From Macrotis lagotis (lineage: Eukaryota; Chordata; Mammalia; Peramelemorphia; Peramelidae), in NCBI RefSeq assembly GCF_037893015.1, contig NC_133660.1, positions 279,393,567 to 279,457,566 of the forward strand: DNA of 64,000 nucleotides, in the 5' to 3' direction. The notes below the pieces were generated by a model that saw only the letters and a list, made by a program, of their open reading frames with translations, was not told the origin of the DNA and searched no databases. Below, piece by piece: positions 12,465 to 22,715 of this stretch. Within the stretch, counting starts at the first letter, position 1, and each line of letters starts with the position of its first letter. The translations under genes and the position numbers were made by a program.

Positions 12465-12655
12465 CATAGCATTTTATATACATTATCTCTTTTGAACCTC
12501 AAAACAACTCTGTGAGCAGGGTGCTGTTATTATCACAATTTTATGGTGGAGGAAACTGAGGCAAACAGAGGTAAATGACCTTTCCTAGGAGTGTCGGAAA
12601 TCAGAATTGAATTCAAGTCTTCCTGACTCCAGGCCCATCACTCTATTATCTAGCC
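12465..12655 (-). mobile_element. MIR-class element inside inverted-repeat block B (left copy)
   Basis: Antisense MIR/CORE-SINE words: TCTTTTGAACCTCAAAACAA, then TGGTGGAGGAAACTGAGGCA. The sense copy is at about 13655-13910 in the right arm. Confidence 0.7.
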
Positions 12656-12703
12656 CACCCAAATGCCTAAATCCTTACCCCTTTCTTTAATTGATCCATT
12701 TTT

Positions 12704-12742
12704 GGCAAGTCACTTAATCCCATTGCCTTGCAAAAAAAAAAA
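12704..12742 (+). mobile_element. SINE 3' part resuming after block B
   Basis: GGCAAGTCACTTAATCCCAT then TGCCTTGC and A11 is the standard 3' end of the local SINE family. Together with 12117-12209 it reconstitutes a SINE lacking about 14 central bases, with about 490 bp of foreign sequence in their place. Confidence 0.8.
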
Positions 12743-12988
12743 TGAAAGTAGGTTTTTGGAAGGAATTAGGGTTAGAAACGTTATAAACACTTGGCATTCT
12801 CACCCCCCCACTAAAAATATATCACTTCATATTTATTTTGAAAGAGAAGCGAAAGCAGTTAGAGAGAGTCCAACCTGTGACCATGAGACCTTGAGCAAAT
12901 CACTCACTCACCCATTAGGGAGAAAGGCCAATCTGCATCCATGAAGGGATCTTCCTTCCTTGTGAGTTCCTGATACCCACCCAGGTAG

Positions 12989-13025
12989 CAGACCCAGACC
13001 CAGACCCAGACCCAGATCCAGACCC
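12989..13025. repeat. CAGACC hexamer tandem repeat
   Basis: Six near-perfect copies of CAGACC (one with a T) in the spacer of the inverted duplication. Confidence 0.9.
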
Positions 13026-13394
13026 TGTCTCCTATATTTGGAGTGTATGTGCCTGTAGATCTTAACTAGCCTCCCATGTGTATGTGAGATTATCATATTA
13101 TCATATAACATTGGTATACATTATCTCCCATATGTGTGAATGTATATTTATCTTCCATATGTGTACGTTTGTATATACATTGTCCCCTATATATGCACAT
13201 GTTTCTATTCAGTGATTCCTATATGCATCACGTGAGGTGGCACAACACACGCAACATTGCCATCCCGTCAGGGCCACCACTAGGCAGAAGGACCATTTAG
13301 GTCCCAGAATTGGGAGTGAATTTTCTGAGGTTACACAGATAAAAGCAGAGTCTGAATTGGAACCCAGGTCTTCTCATTCAAAATCCAGATGGTA

Positions 13395-13549
13395 GGGGCA
13401 GCTAGGTGGTGTAGTGGATAAAGCATCAGCCCTGGAGTCAGGAGTACCTGGGTTCAAATCCGGTCTCAGACACTTAATAATGACGTAGCCATGTGGCCTT
13501 GGGCAAGGCACTTAACCCCACTGCCTAGCAAAAAAACAAACTAAAAAAA
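13395..13549 (+). mobile_element. Marsupial SINE, + strand, with target duplication
   Basis: GGGGCAGCTAGGTGGTGTAG to the A-rich tail. A 12-nt direct repeat AATCCAGATGGT / AATCCCGATGGT (13382-13393 and 13550-13561) flanks it with one mismatch. Confidence 0.9.
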
Positions 13550-13632
13550 AATCCCGATGGTTTCCATGTGACTATTCTGCCTCTTATTGACCCAGAACTG
13601 TTGATTTGATCAAAGATCTCAGTGTTGAACCG

Positions 13633-14145
13633 TGCCAAAAATGGATCAATTGAAGAAAGGGGCAAGGATTGAGGCAGTTGGATGGCCTAGATAATAGAGT
13701 GATGGGCCTGGAGTCAGGAAGACTTGAATTCAATTCTGATTTCTGACACTCCTAGGAAAGGTCATTTACCTCTGTTTGCCTCAGTTTTCTCCACCATAAA
13801 ATGGTGATAATAACAGCACCCTGTTCACAGAGTTGTTTTGAGGTTCAAAAGAGATAATGTATATGAAATGCTATGTAAATGCTATTAGTATCATTATTAT
13901 GTTTACCTAAAGATGGAAAGATTGACTAGAATATGGCTGTGTGATAGATAAGTAGTGACACGTTAGGGAACTCTGTTCTAAGCATTCTGTAATACACACT
14001 ATGATTCTTTTATTCTTAGCATTTTCTTTCCTGTATGTGAATAAAGACTCTATTTTTTACTCAATCCATGTCTATACATTCATTGTTTTCCTCTTTTAAA
14101 ATGTCTCTTCTTTCTAGGGGAAACTTGACTACACCCCAAACCTAG
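13633..14145. repeat. Right arm, block B of inverted duplication (probable donor copy)
   Basis: Reverse complement of 12209-12707. It contains a sense MIR-class element from about 13655 (GGAGTCAGGAAGACTTGAAT; CCTCAGTTTTCTCCACCATA) to 13910. After it comes sequence ending in an AATAAA-containing stretch (GTGAATAAAGACTC). It has 15 extra bases near 14068-14082 compared with the left copy. It lies in contiguous, uninterrupted flanks, so it looks like the older copy. Confidence 0.85.
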
Positions 14146-14920
14146 AATACTGGGGTGGGTAATGAAGTTGATGAACATATGGCCTAAGAAGGCCATTTCT
14201 CTTTTGAGAAGTCTGGCTTCCCAATGACACCTATACACAAAGTCATGACAGGATACAGAGCAAGAAGGAATGAGTACTTTTACCCTTTGTGAGTCCCAGG
14301 AGCTTGGATACTAGAAACAAATGAGGAAATCAAGACCCAAAGTATTGCCCAACATCCCACCCCATCTAGCAACAGAGACAGAACTAGTGTCTGTGTAGGC
14401 TAAATCTCACCATGACCACCCAATCCTAATCTAGTCGTAAGTATTCTTCGTACACTGGGAAGAGCCCTGGATGACAGTACAAAGGTCCCTGATTCTACTG
14501 CTTCCAAACTACGTTATTTATGAGGACATCCTTCCAAAGAAACCAGGCTTTTTAAAATTTGGCTGCAGTTGGAGTGTCACCTTTGCCTCTCTGAGACTAT
14601 TTCCTCATTCCAAAATAGAGAATTACCTCCTCTCTGTCTCCTCACAGAGCAACAGTGAGGTTTAAATAAAACATTAAAAGTGAGAGTGTCATTCAGCCTC
14701 AAGAGCTAGAGAAAAGACAATAATTACTATTTTTGTCCTAACAGAGTTGCCTTTGGAGTTGAGAAGTCCTGGGTTCAAATTCTGCTTTAATGCATCCTGA
14801 CAAAGTGACTCTGAGCAAGTTATTTAATCTTTGTGTCTCCTGCACCTTCTGGGGGAAGAGCTTATAAGTTCTCTAGCTTCCACAAAAAGACTCCTCAACC
14901 CTGTTGAAATTACATGTTCA

Positions 14921-15073
14921 GGGGCGGCTAGGTGGCACGGTGGCTAAAACACCAGCCCTGGAGTCAGGAGTACCTGAGTTCAAATCTGGCCTCAGACACT
15001 TAATAATGACCTAGCTGTGTGGCTTTGGGCAAGCCACTTAACCCCGTTTGCCTTGCAAAAACCTAAAAAAAAA
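14921..15073 (+). mobile_element. Young marsupial SINE with 17-nt perfect target duplication
   Basis: GGGCGGCTAGGTGGCACGGT to GCCTTGCAAAAACCTAAAA. The 17-nt sequence GAAATTACATGTTCAGG is identical on both sides (14906-14922 and 15074-15090). This is the clearest target-site duplication in the window. Confidence 0.96.
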
Positions 15074-15204
15074 GAAATTACATGTTCAGGCAGAAAACAT
15101 TGCTATGTCATATGCCAGAATTAGATACCTTGGATGACATCAGGAGTTAGGAAACCAAGATAAGAATCTTCTTCATCATGAATGTTCTCTAGTAGCTTGC
15201 TAAC

Positions 15205-15347
15205 TTTTTTTTTTTGTTTTCACAAGACAGTAGGTTTAAGTGTCTTGCCCAAGGTCACACAGCTAGATAATTATTATGTGTAATAATGAACTCAGGTCCC
15301 CCTGACTTCAGGGCAAGTGCTCTATCCACTTCACCACCTAGTCACCG
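15205..15347 (-). mobile_element. Diverged SINE, antisense; inverted partner of 12117
   Basis: On the minus strand it starts TGACTAGGTGGTGAAGTGGA, the same unusual 5' end as the left-arm SINE. It is full length here, through ATTATCTAG to a degraded A tail. It sits directly against block A of the inverted duplication, so the SINE was part of the duplicated segment. Confidence 0.8.
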
Positions 15348-15415
15348 TGGTTGCTTACATTTTAAAAACTTCCAAATATCCAGGAGAAGAGGACTGTTCA
15401 AGCACTGGTTTAATT
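15342..15415. repeat. Right arm, block A of inverted duplication
   Basis: About 70 of 74 bases match the reverse complement of 12049-12120 (core TTCCAAATATCCAGGAGAAG). The match stops at 15415, exactly where the antisense L1 3' end begins. Confidence 0.88.
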
Positions 15416-16411
15416 TCTTAAAATAATATTTTATTTTCCCCAGTCACATGCAAAGATAATTTTAACATATATTTGAAAAAAAAGTTTGAGTTCCAAATTT
15501 TCTTTCTCACCACTCCCTCTCTGGAGGTGGCGAGCAAAACATTTTACCACGTTAGTTAACTTGTGAAAGAAGACACAGAGCCAAAGGGAGGAAAACACCT
15601 TGAAAAAAACTACTGAAAGTGGGGAAAAAAATCTGCTTCAATCTCCAGTCAGACTCCATTAATTCTTTCTCTGGAAATGGACAGCATTTTTTCATCATGA
15701 GTCCTTTGGAATTGCCCTGGATCAGTCTCTTTCTGAGAAAAAACTAAATAGTTTACAGTTGATCTTCATATAGAACTGTTTCTGCTCATTCCACTTTGCA
15801 TCAATTCATTTAAATCTTTCCAGGTTTTTCTGATAACATCCTGTTCATCATTTCTTATAGTACAGTGATAGTCAATATAATTATATATGGCAACTTATTC
15901 AACTATTCCCAAATTGATGAGCATCTCCTCAATTTCTAATTCTTTACCAACTCAAAAAAGAATTGCTATAAAAAGTTTTGTATGGTCTCCCCCCACCCAC
16001 CCCTTTTTTAAATCTCTGGGATACAGACCTAGTAGTGGTATTGTTGAATCAATGAAAACACACAGTTTGAAAGCCATTTGGGCATAGTTCCAAATTGCTC
16101 TACAAATGGTTAGAACAGTTCACAACTCCACTAATAATGCATTAGTACTCCCATTTTCCCACATGCCCTCCAATGATTATTATTTTCCTTTTCTGTCTTA
16201 TTAGCCAGTCTTGTAGCTGTGAGATGATACATTTCCCTAATCAATAGTGATTTAGAGCATTTTTTCATGACTATAGATAACTTTGATTTATTCATCTGAA
16301 AACTGCCTATTTGTATCCTTTAATATTTATCAATTGGGGAATATTTTATATACTTATAAATTTGATTCAGTTCTCTCTATATATTTGGGAAATAAGACCT
16401 TTATCACAAAT

Positions 16412-16575
16412 CCTTTTTTTGTTTGTTTATTTTAGTTATTGCAAGTCAATGGGGTTAAGTGACTTGCCCAAGGTCACATGTCTAGGTAATCGTTAAGTGT
16501 CTAAGGTCAGATTTGAATTCAGGTACTCCTGACTCCAGGACCAGTGCTCTATCCACTGCACCACCTAGCTTCCCT
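16412..16575 (-). mobile_element. SINE nested in L1, antisense
   Basis: GCAAGTCAATGGGGTTAAGT to TGCACCACCTAGCTTCCC, with a T-rich start, on the plus strand; interrupts the L1 3' part. Confidence 0.88.
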
Positions 16576-18460
16576 GAGAAACAATTGCCTTAAAACTTGT
16601 TTCCCAGATTTCTCCTTTCTTTCTAATCTTGGTTGCATTGGTTTTGTTTGTGTAAAATCTTACAAATTTAATATAATCAAAATTATCAACTTTATATCTA
16701 ATACTGCTCTTTGTCTCTTGTTTGGTCCTAACTTCTTCCCTTCTTCATAGCTCTGACAGGAAAATTATTCCTTGCTTTTATAATTTACTTATGGTATCAC
16801 CCTTTATGTTCAAATCATATACCCATTTTGATCTCATTTGGCATACAGTTGGTCTATGGCTAGTTTCTGCCTAGTTTCTATTTTCCAGTTTTCCCAGCAG
16901 TTGTGAGAAAGTCCCAAAAGCTGGGGTTTGGGGGTTTATCAACCACTAGATTACCCTGGTCATTTGCTACTAAGTCTTGTGTATCAAATATATTCTGTTT
17001 ATCCACCACTATTTTTTAGCCAGTACCAGATTGTTTTGATGATTACCACCTTATTTCAGTTTTGAGATCTGAAATGGCTAGGCTACTTCCTTCACATTTG
17101 GTTTCATTAATTCCTTTGATATTCTTGACCTTTTGTTCTTCCAGATGAATTTTATTATGGTTTTTTTCTAGCACTATTAAATAATTTTTGGTAGTTTAAT
17201 TGATGTGCCATTGAATAAGTAAATTAATTTAGGTAGAATTGTCATCTTTAACTCATAGGCTTGGCTTACCCATGAGCAACTGATATTTTTCCAAGTGTTA
17301 GATCTAATTTAATTTTGTGAAAAATGGTTTGTCATTGGGGCCATATAGTTCCTGTGTTTGTGTTGTCAAGTAGACTCCCAAATAATTTATAATGACTACA
17401 ATTATTTTAAAAGGTATTTCTTTTTCTATTTCTTGTTGCTGAACTTTGTTGGTAGTATATAAAAATGTTAATTTTATGTGGGTTTATTTTATATCCCACA
17501 ACTTTGCTGAAATTGTTAACTATTTCAAATAGTTTTTGATTCTCTAGGATTCTTTAAGGCACCATCATAACATTTGCAAAAAAAATGAATTTTGTTTCTT
17601 CATTGCCTAATCTAATTCTTTTTCTTCTCATTATTATGGTAGTTATAATAGTGTTATAGTATTAGTATATAGTATTATAGTACAATATTAAATTATAATG
17701 ATGGTAATGGGCATCTTTACATCATCTGTGATCTTATCCCCATTACAGACAATGCTTGCTGGTGATTTTAGGTAGATATTACTTATCATCTTGGGGAAAG
17801 CTCCATTTATTACTATATTCTATGGTTTTTTTAAAAATAGGAATGAGTGTTGTATTTTGTCAAAAGTTTTTTATGCATCTCTTAATAAAATCAAATTATT
17901 TCTGTTGTGTTTGTTATTTATGTGGTCAATGAGTTTTTGGTTTTCCTAATATTGAACTAACCCTGAATTCCTGGTATAAATCCCACCTGGTCTTAGTGTA
18001 TGGTCCTTGTGCTACATTGCTGCAATCTTCTTGTTACTACTTTATTTAAAGATTTTGTATCAGTATTCATTAGGGAAATTGGTCTATATTTTTCTAAGTA
18101 GAATTTGGTAGAATTCATTTTTTGTCTATTATTTCAAATAATTATATGGTATAGGAATGAATTATTCCTTACATGTTGTGTAGAATTCACTTGTGAACTC
18201 CACATCTGGCCTTGTATATTTTGTCTTAGGGAGTTCATTTATGCCTTGTTCAATTTCTTTTTTTAAGATGGAGTTATTTAGATATTCTATTTCCTCTTTT
18301 ATTACTCTGGGAAGTTTGTATTTTTATAATTATTCATCCATTTCACTTAGTTTGTCAGTTCTATTGGCATACAATTGGGCAAAATAGTTGCTAATTATTA
18401 GTTTAATTTCCTCTTCATTGGTGTTGAATTCATCCCTTTTATTTTTGTTACTGGTATTTT

Positions 18461-18659
18461 GTTTTTTACTGTGAATGAAGATCAGGTGCCCTTTCTTTTT
18501 TTAAGTTTAGAAAGGTTTTATTTATTTTGAGTTTTACAATTTTTCCCCAATCTTGCTTCCCTCCCCCCACCCCCCACAGAAGGCAGTTTGTTAGTCTTTA
18601 AATCATTCCCATAGTATGCATTGATCTAAGTTGAATGTGATGAGAGAGAAATCATTTAT
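18461..18659 (-). mobile_element. Second L1 3' fragment nested in L1, possible 3' transduction
   Basis: A 14-nt repeat GTTACTGGTATTTT occurs at 18447-18460 and 18660-18673. Between them, on the minus strand, is the L1-type 3' end (GTAAAACTCAAAATAAATAA) that also occurs in sense at 43440-43557. About 35 bases then follow its A tail (GGGCACCTGATCTTCATTCA), ending in a second short A run. Confidence 0.7.
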
Positions 18660-19042
18660 GTTACTGGTATTTTTGTTTCTTTGTTCTTTCTGTTTAAAAT
18701 CAAATTGACCTATAGTTGATCTAATTTATTTCTTTTCATAAAATTAACTTCTGGTTTTATTTATTAGTTCAATGATTTTCTTACTTTCAATTTGTAAAAT
18801 CTCTCCTTTGATTGGGGAGTTTTAATGCTCATTTTCCAGGTTTATTGGTTTTTTTTTTTAGTTGCCTACCTAATTCTTGGATCTCTTCTATTACTATTAT
18901 ATTGATGCAAAAATTTAGAGATTTTTCCCCTTAAGTACTACTTAGTCTGAATTTTATAAACTTTACATGTTGTTTCATTGTTGTCATTCTCTTTAATGAA
19001 ATTATTGATTGTTTCTGTGATTTGTTCTTTGATCCAGTCATT

Positions 19043-19197
19043 CTTTTTTTTTTTTTTTTTGGCAAGGCAATGGAGCTAAATGACTTGCTCAAGGTCACAC
19101 AGCTAGGCAATTGTTGAGTGTCTGAGACCGGATTTGAACCCAAGTACTCCTGACTCCAGGGCCAGTGCTTTATCCACTACGCCACCTAGCCGCCCCC
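19043..19197 (-). mobile_element. SINE nested in L1, antisense
   Basis: T18 tract, GGCAAGGCAATGGAGCTAAA, and CACCTAGCCGCCCC at the end; a full-length copy inserted in the ORF2 region of the L1. Confidence 0.9.
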
Positions 19198-19590
19198 TCT
19201 AATTAATTTTTAAACAGTGTTTCATGGTTCTTTATAAATTACATTTTTTATTTGCATCATGATCCAAAGAAGTTGAAGTTAATATGTTTGCCTTTCTGCA
19301 TTTTTGAAACTTCTATGTCCTAAGACATGATTAATTTTTGTGACAGTGCTATGTACAGCTGAAAAAAGGGTATGTTCCTTTCCATTCACTTTCAGTTTTT
19401 CCAGAGGTCTATCAAATCTAACTTTTCTAAAATTCTATTCACTTTCTTAACTTCTTTCCTTTTTATTTTGTGGTTAGATTTATCTAGTTCTGAGAGAGAA
19501 AAGTTGAAATCCTCTCCAGTACAGTTTTACTATTTCCTCTTGTAACTCATTTAACTTCTTTAAAAAATTGGGTGCTATATAATTTGTTGC

Positions 19591-19626
<36 letters not shown>
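19591..19626. repeat. AT dinucleotide repeat
   Basis: (AT)n with a single ACAT interruption inside the L1 endonuclease region. Confidence 0.9.
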
Positions 19627-20685
19627 GTAGTATTGATGGTATTTCATTGCTTATTGTACCTTTTCAGTGAGATGTAATTTCATTCCTTATCTTTCAATTA
19701 GATTTGTTTTTACTTTTCCTTTGTCTGAGATATGATTGCTATTCCTGCTTTTTCCCACTTTATTTCAACTGAAACTTAATAGATTCTACTCCATTCCCTT
19801 CTCTCTCTAGTCCATATGTGCCTCTCTGCTTCAAGTGTGTTTCCTGTAAACAGCATATTGATGGATTTTGGTTTTTGATCCATTCTACTATCCGCATCTG
19901 TTTATGAGTGAATTTACTGCATCCACATTCACAAGTATGACTGCTAACTATGTATTCCTCTCTATCCTATTCCCCATTTATACTTCTTTCCCTTCACCCT
20001 GTCCCTCCTTACCAGTGTTTTACTACTGACCACTGCCTTCCTCAATCTACTCTCCCTTCTAACAGTGTCCCACTTTTTATTGCTTTCTTCCCTTTCTACT
20101 TCTTTAAAGGGTAAAATAGATTTCTATACACCATTGAGTATGTATGTGATTCCCTCTTTGAGCCAAATCTGATGAGAAGGGCCAAATGATGCTTACCCCT
20201 TCCTTGTTTCTCTTTACTGTGATAGAGTTTTTGCACCTTTTCATATGAGTTAATTTGCCCCCATTCTACCTCTTCCTTCCCCTCTTCTTCCAGTATAATT
20301 CTCTTTCCTATCATTTGGTTTTTTAAATATCATTCCATCATATTCACCTCACACTTGTGCCCTCTTTCTAATTGCCCTAATAGTGATACAGTTCTTAAGA
20401 GTATCTTAAGTATCATTTTCCCATATAGGTATGTAAATAGTTTATCTTTATTAAATTCTTTATGTTTTTTCTTTTCTAGTTACCATTTTTATGTTTCTCT
20501 TGAATCTTTTATTTGATAATCAAAGTTTCTTTTTAGGTCTTTTAATCAGTAATATTTGAGTCTACTATTTCATTGACTATCCTTTTTTTCCTGAAAAATT
20601 ATGCTGAGTTTTGCTGGATAGTTGATTCTTGGTTGTAATACAAGTTCTTTTGTCTTTCAGAATATGATATTTGCAAACCTCCAAA

Positions 20686-20822
20686 CTTTTTTTTTTGGCA
20701 AAGCAATGGGGTTAAGTAGCTTGCCCAACTAGGCAATTGTTGAGTGTCTGAGACCGGATTTGAACCCAGGTACTCCTGACTCCAGGACCAGTGCTCTATC
20801 CACTGCACCACCTAGCCACCCC
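20686..20822 (-). mobile_element. SINE nested in L1, antisense, internal deletion
   Basis: Flanked by the direct repeat ACCTCCAAA (20677-20685 and 20823-20831). About 12 bases are missing between GCTTGCCCA and ACTAGGCAAT, where the family has AGGTCACACAGC. Confidence 0.92.
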
Positions 20823-21100
20823 ACCTCCAAATTTTTAATGTAGAAACTAATAAATCCTCTGTAATCCTGACTGTGACTCCACAATATTTGTGTCATTTCT
20901 TTCTGGCTGTTTACAATGTTTTCTCCTTAACCTTAGAGTTCTGAAATTTAACTGTAATATTCCTAGGAGTTTTCATTTTTAGATCTCTTTAGAGAGGTGA
21001 TGATTGGATTTTTTAAATTACTATTTTATGCTCTGGCTTCTTGAGAGATACTGTCCAGGTTCTTTTTTCAGTAATGGCTTTCAGATAGTCCAATAATTCT

Positions 21101-21256
21101 CTTTTTTTAATTATTATTTTAAGGCAACGGGGTTAAGAGTGACTTGCCCAAGATCACACAGCTAGACAATTATTAAGTGTTTTAGGCCAAATTTGAACTC
21201 AGGTCCTCCTGACTCCAGGGCTGGTGCTCTATCCACTGCGCCACCTAGCTTCCCCA
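21101..21256 (-). mobile_element. SINE nested in L1, antisense
   Basis: Flanked by a 12-nt perfect repeat TCCAATAATTCT (21089-21100 and 21257-21268). Confidence 0.93.
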
Positions 21257-22329
21257 TCCAATAATTCTTAAATTATCTCCCTTGAATCTATTTTCCAGGT
21301 CAATTGTTATTCTAGTGAGATATTTCATATTTTCTTCTTTTTTCATTCTTTTGATATTGTTTGATTGATTTTTGTTGAGTCACTGAGTCATTAACTTCCA
21401 CTTACCCAATTCTAGTTTTTAAGGAAGTACTTTCTTCAGAAAACTTTAAAGCTCCTTTCTATTTGACCAATTCTACTTTCTAAAGAATTCCTTTCTACAA
21501 AATTTTGATAATTTTTTCCAATTTCTTGTGCTTCCTTTACCAAGCTGTTGATTCTTTTTTCATGATTTCTTGTACCATTCTCATTTCTTTTTCCAATTTT
21601 TCTTCTACCTCTCTTATTTGATTTTTAAAGTTCTTTTTGAGTTTTCTGGAGATCTTTTGGGGTCTGAGATCAATTTATATTTTTCTTTGAGTCTTCTCAG
21701 GTGGATGTTTTGACATCATTGTCCTCTTCCAAGTTTGCGTTTTGATCTTCCCTGTCTCCATTGTGACTTTCTATGGTCAGATTTTTCTTTTCTTTTTCTC
21801 ATTTCCAGTCTATTTTGTGCTTTTTAAAATTGAGTTCTGTTCCTTGGGCACAAGGACACTGTCCTGAGCTTCTTGCACCAGGGACCAGGAACCTGACCTC
21901 TGACTTACTTCACAGGAGCTCTTTGGATCTGCTGTGCTGAAAACTGGAGTTCTCACAGTCAGGGCTGCAGAGTTTTGATTGCTAACCTGTGTTAAGACTA
22001 AGGACCTCATACTGATTTGCCCAGATATGCCTGCCATGGACCACTTTCTCCTTTTATCCAAGTCAGACAGAATTTCCCTGATGACCTTTTAAGTTGTCTT
22101 GGGCTGGAGAATTGTTTCAATTCGTCCTTTTGGGGGTTTTACCACTCCAGATTTCATTTTGAGACATTATTTAAAGTTGTTTGGAGGGGAAGTAGGGAGA
22201 GTTCAAGTAAGTCCCTGCCTTCTTAACTTTACCTCACTGACTTAGTTTTTGAAGGCCAACCTCGACAGAGATGCTAAAGAGACACACTGATTGCCCATGA
22301 ACAAACCTTGCTTGTTGCCTGACTAGTCA

Positions 22330-22715
22330 TTCACCCTTCGGTTTGCTCACCTGTTTTCCTGCATGCCTACCTGCTAATCTGTATGATTCCTTGCTTATTT
22401 GCCTGACTTCCCCTAAGTGTGACCACCAGCATATCTGCCCATCTTTCTGCTTGCCCCTTCTGGTTGCCAGTTTAGATTGCAACCTGCCCACATGTCTGCC
22501 TGCCTTGCCAATTCTACCAACAACCCTGAAAGTCACTAGCCAAATGATCTGCCTAGTTGCAGCCTTGCCTGTTTATCCATGTTCTATCCTACCCACTTAC
22601 TTATATTTGTCTTCCTGCCTCTCTGCTCACTTGCCTTCCTACTTACCCACTGGATTTCTTGCCTGCCTATTTCCTATTTGACTATCTATTCACCACTTCA
22701 CTTGTCTTCCATCTT
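22330..22715. repeat. Degenerate CTGCCTGC-type low-complexity array
   Basis: Recurring words CTGCCTGC, CTTGCCT, TACCCAC and CCTACC over about 385 bp, with no fixed phase. Looks like an old short-period tandem repeat decayed by mutation. Open frames on both strands here follow from its pyrimidine bias. Confidence 0.6.

Larger units (their letters stand above)
12049..12707. repeat. Left arm of compound inverted duplication
   Basis: Three blocks here match the opposite strand further right in nested order. Block A, 12049-12120, pairs with 15342-15415. The SINE 5' part, 12117-12209, pairs with the SINE at 15205-15347 (same flanking junction). Block B, 12210-12707, pairs with 13633-14141. By eye block B is about 95% identical apart from one 15-nt gap and one 1-nt gap. 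The left arm lacks the roughly 1.1 kb that separates blocks A and B on the right. Confidence 0.88.
15416..22245 (-). mobile_element. Near-full-length decayed LINE-1, antisense
   Basis: The 3' end (A-rich tail and AATAAAATATTATTTT on the minus strand) is at 15416. Sequence from about 17000 to 20000 parallels antisense mammalian L1 ORF2: AGCCAGTACCAGATTGTTTT; CCCACAACTTTGCTGAAATT; GTATTTTGTCAAAAGTTTTT; AAATTGGTCTATATTTTTCT (reverse transcriptase), then the endonuclease region near 19300-19900 (TTTCCTGTAAACAGCATATT). The part near 21500-21750 is coiled-coil-like ORF1 antisense. The reverse-transcriptase FADD motif region (about 17562-17580, minus strand) reads FANVMMV, so catalytic aspartates are lost. 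No long ORF remains. Four SINEs and a second L1 fragment are nested inside. The 5' boundary near 22245 is approximate. Confidence 0.85.

Noticed and set aside
13655..13910. tRNA gene
   Set aside because: The GGTTCAAAT-like B-box words here and in all SINE copies belong to tRNA-derived SINEs or MIRs; no cloverleaf with matching acceptor stem.
15416..22245. Endogenous retrovirus
   Set aside because: No LTRs, primer-binding site or gag/pol order; the text follows antisense L1 ORF2 and ORF1.
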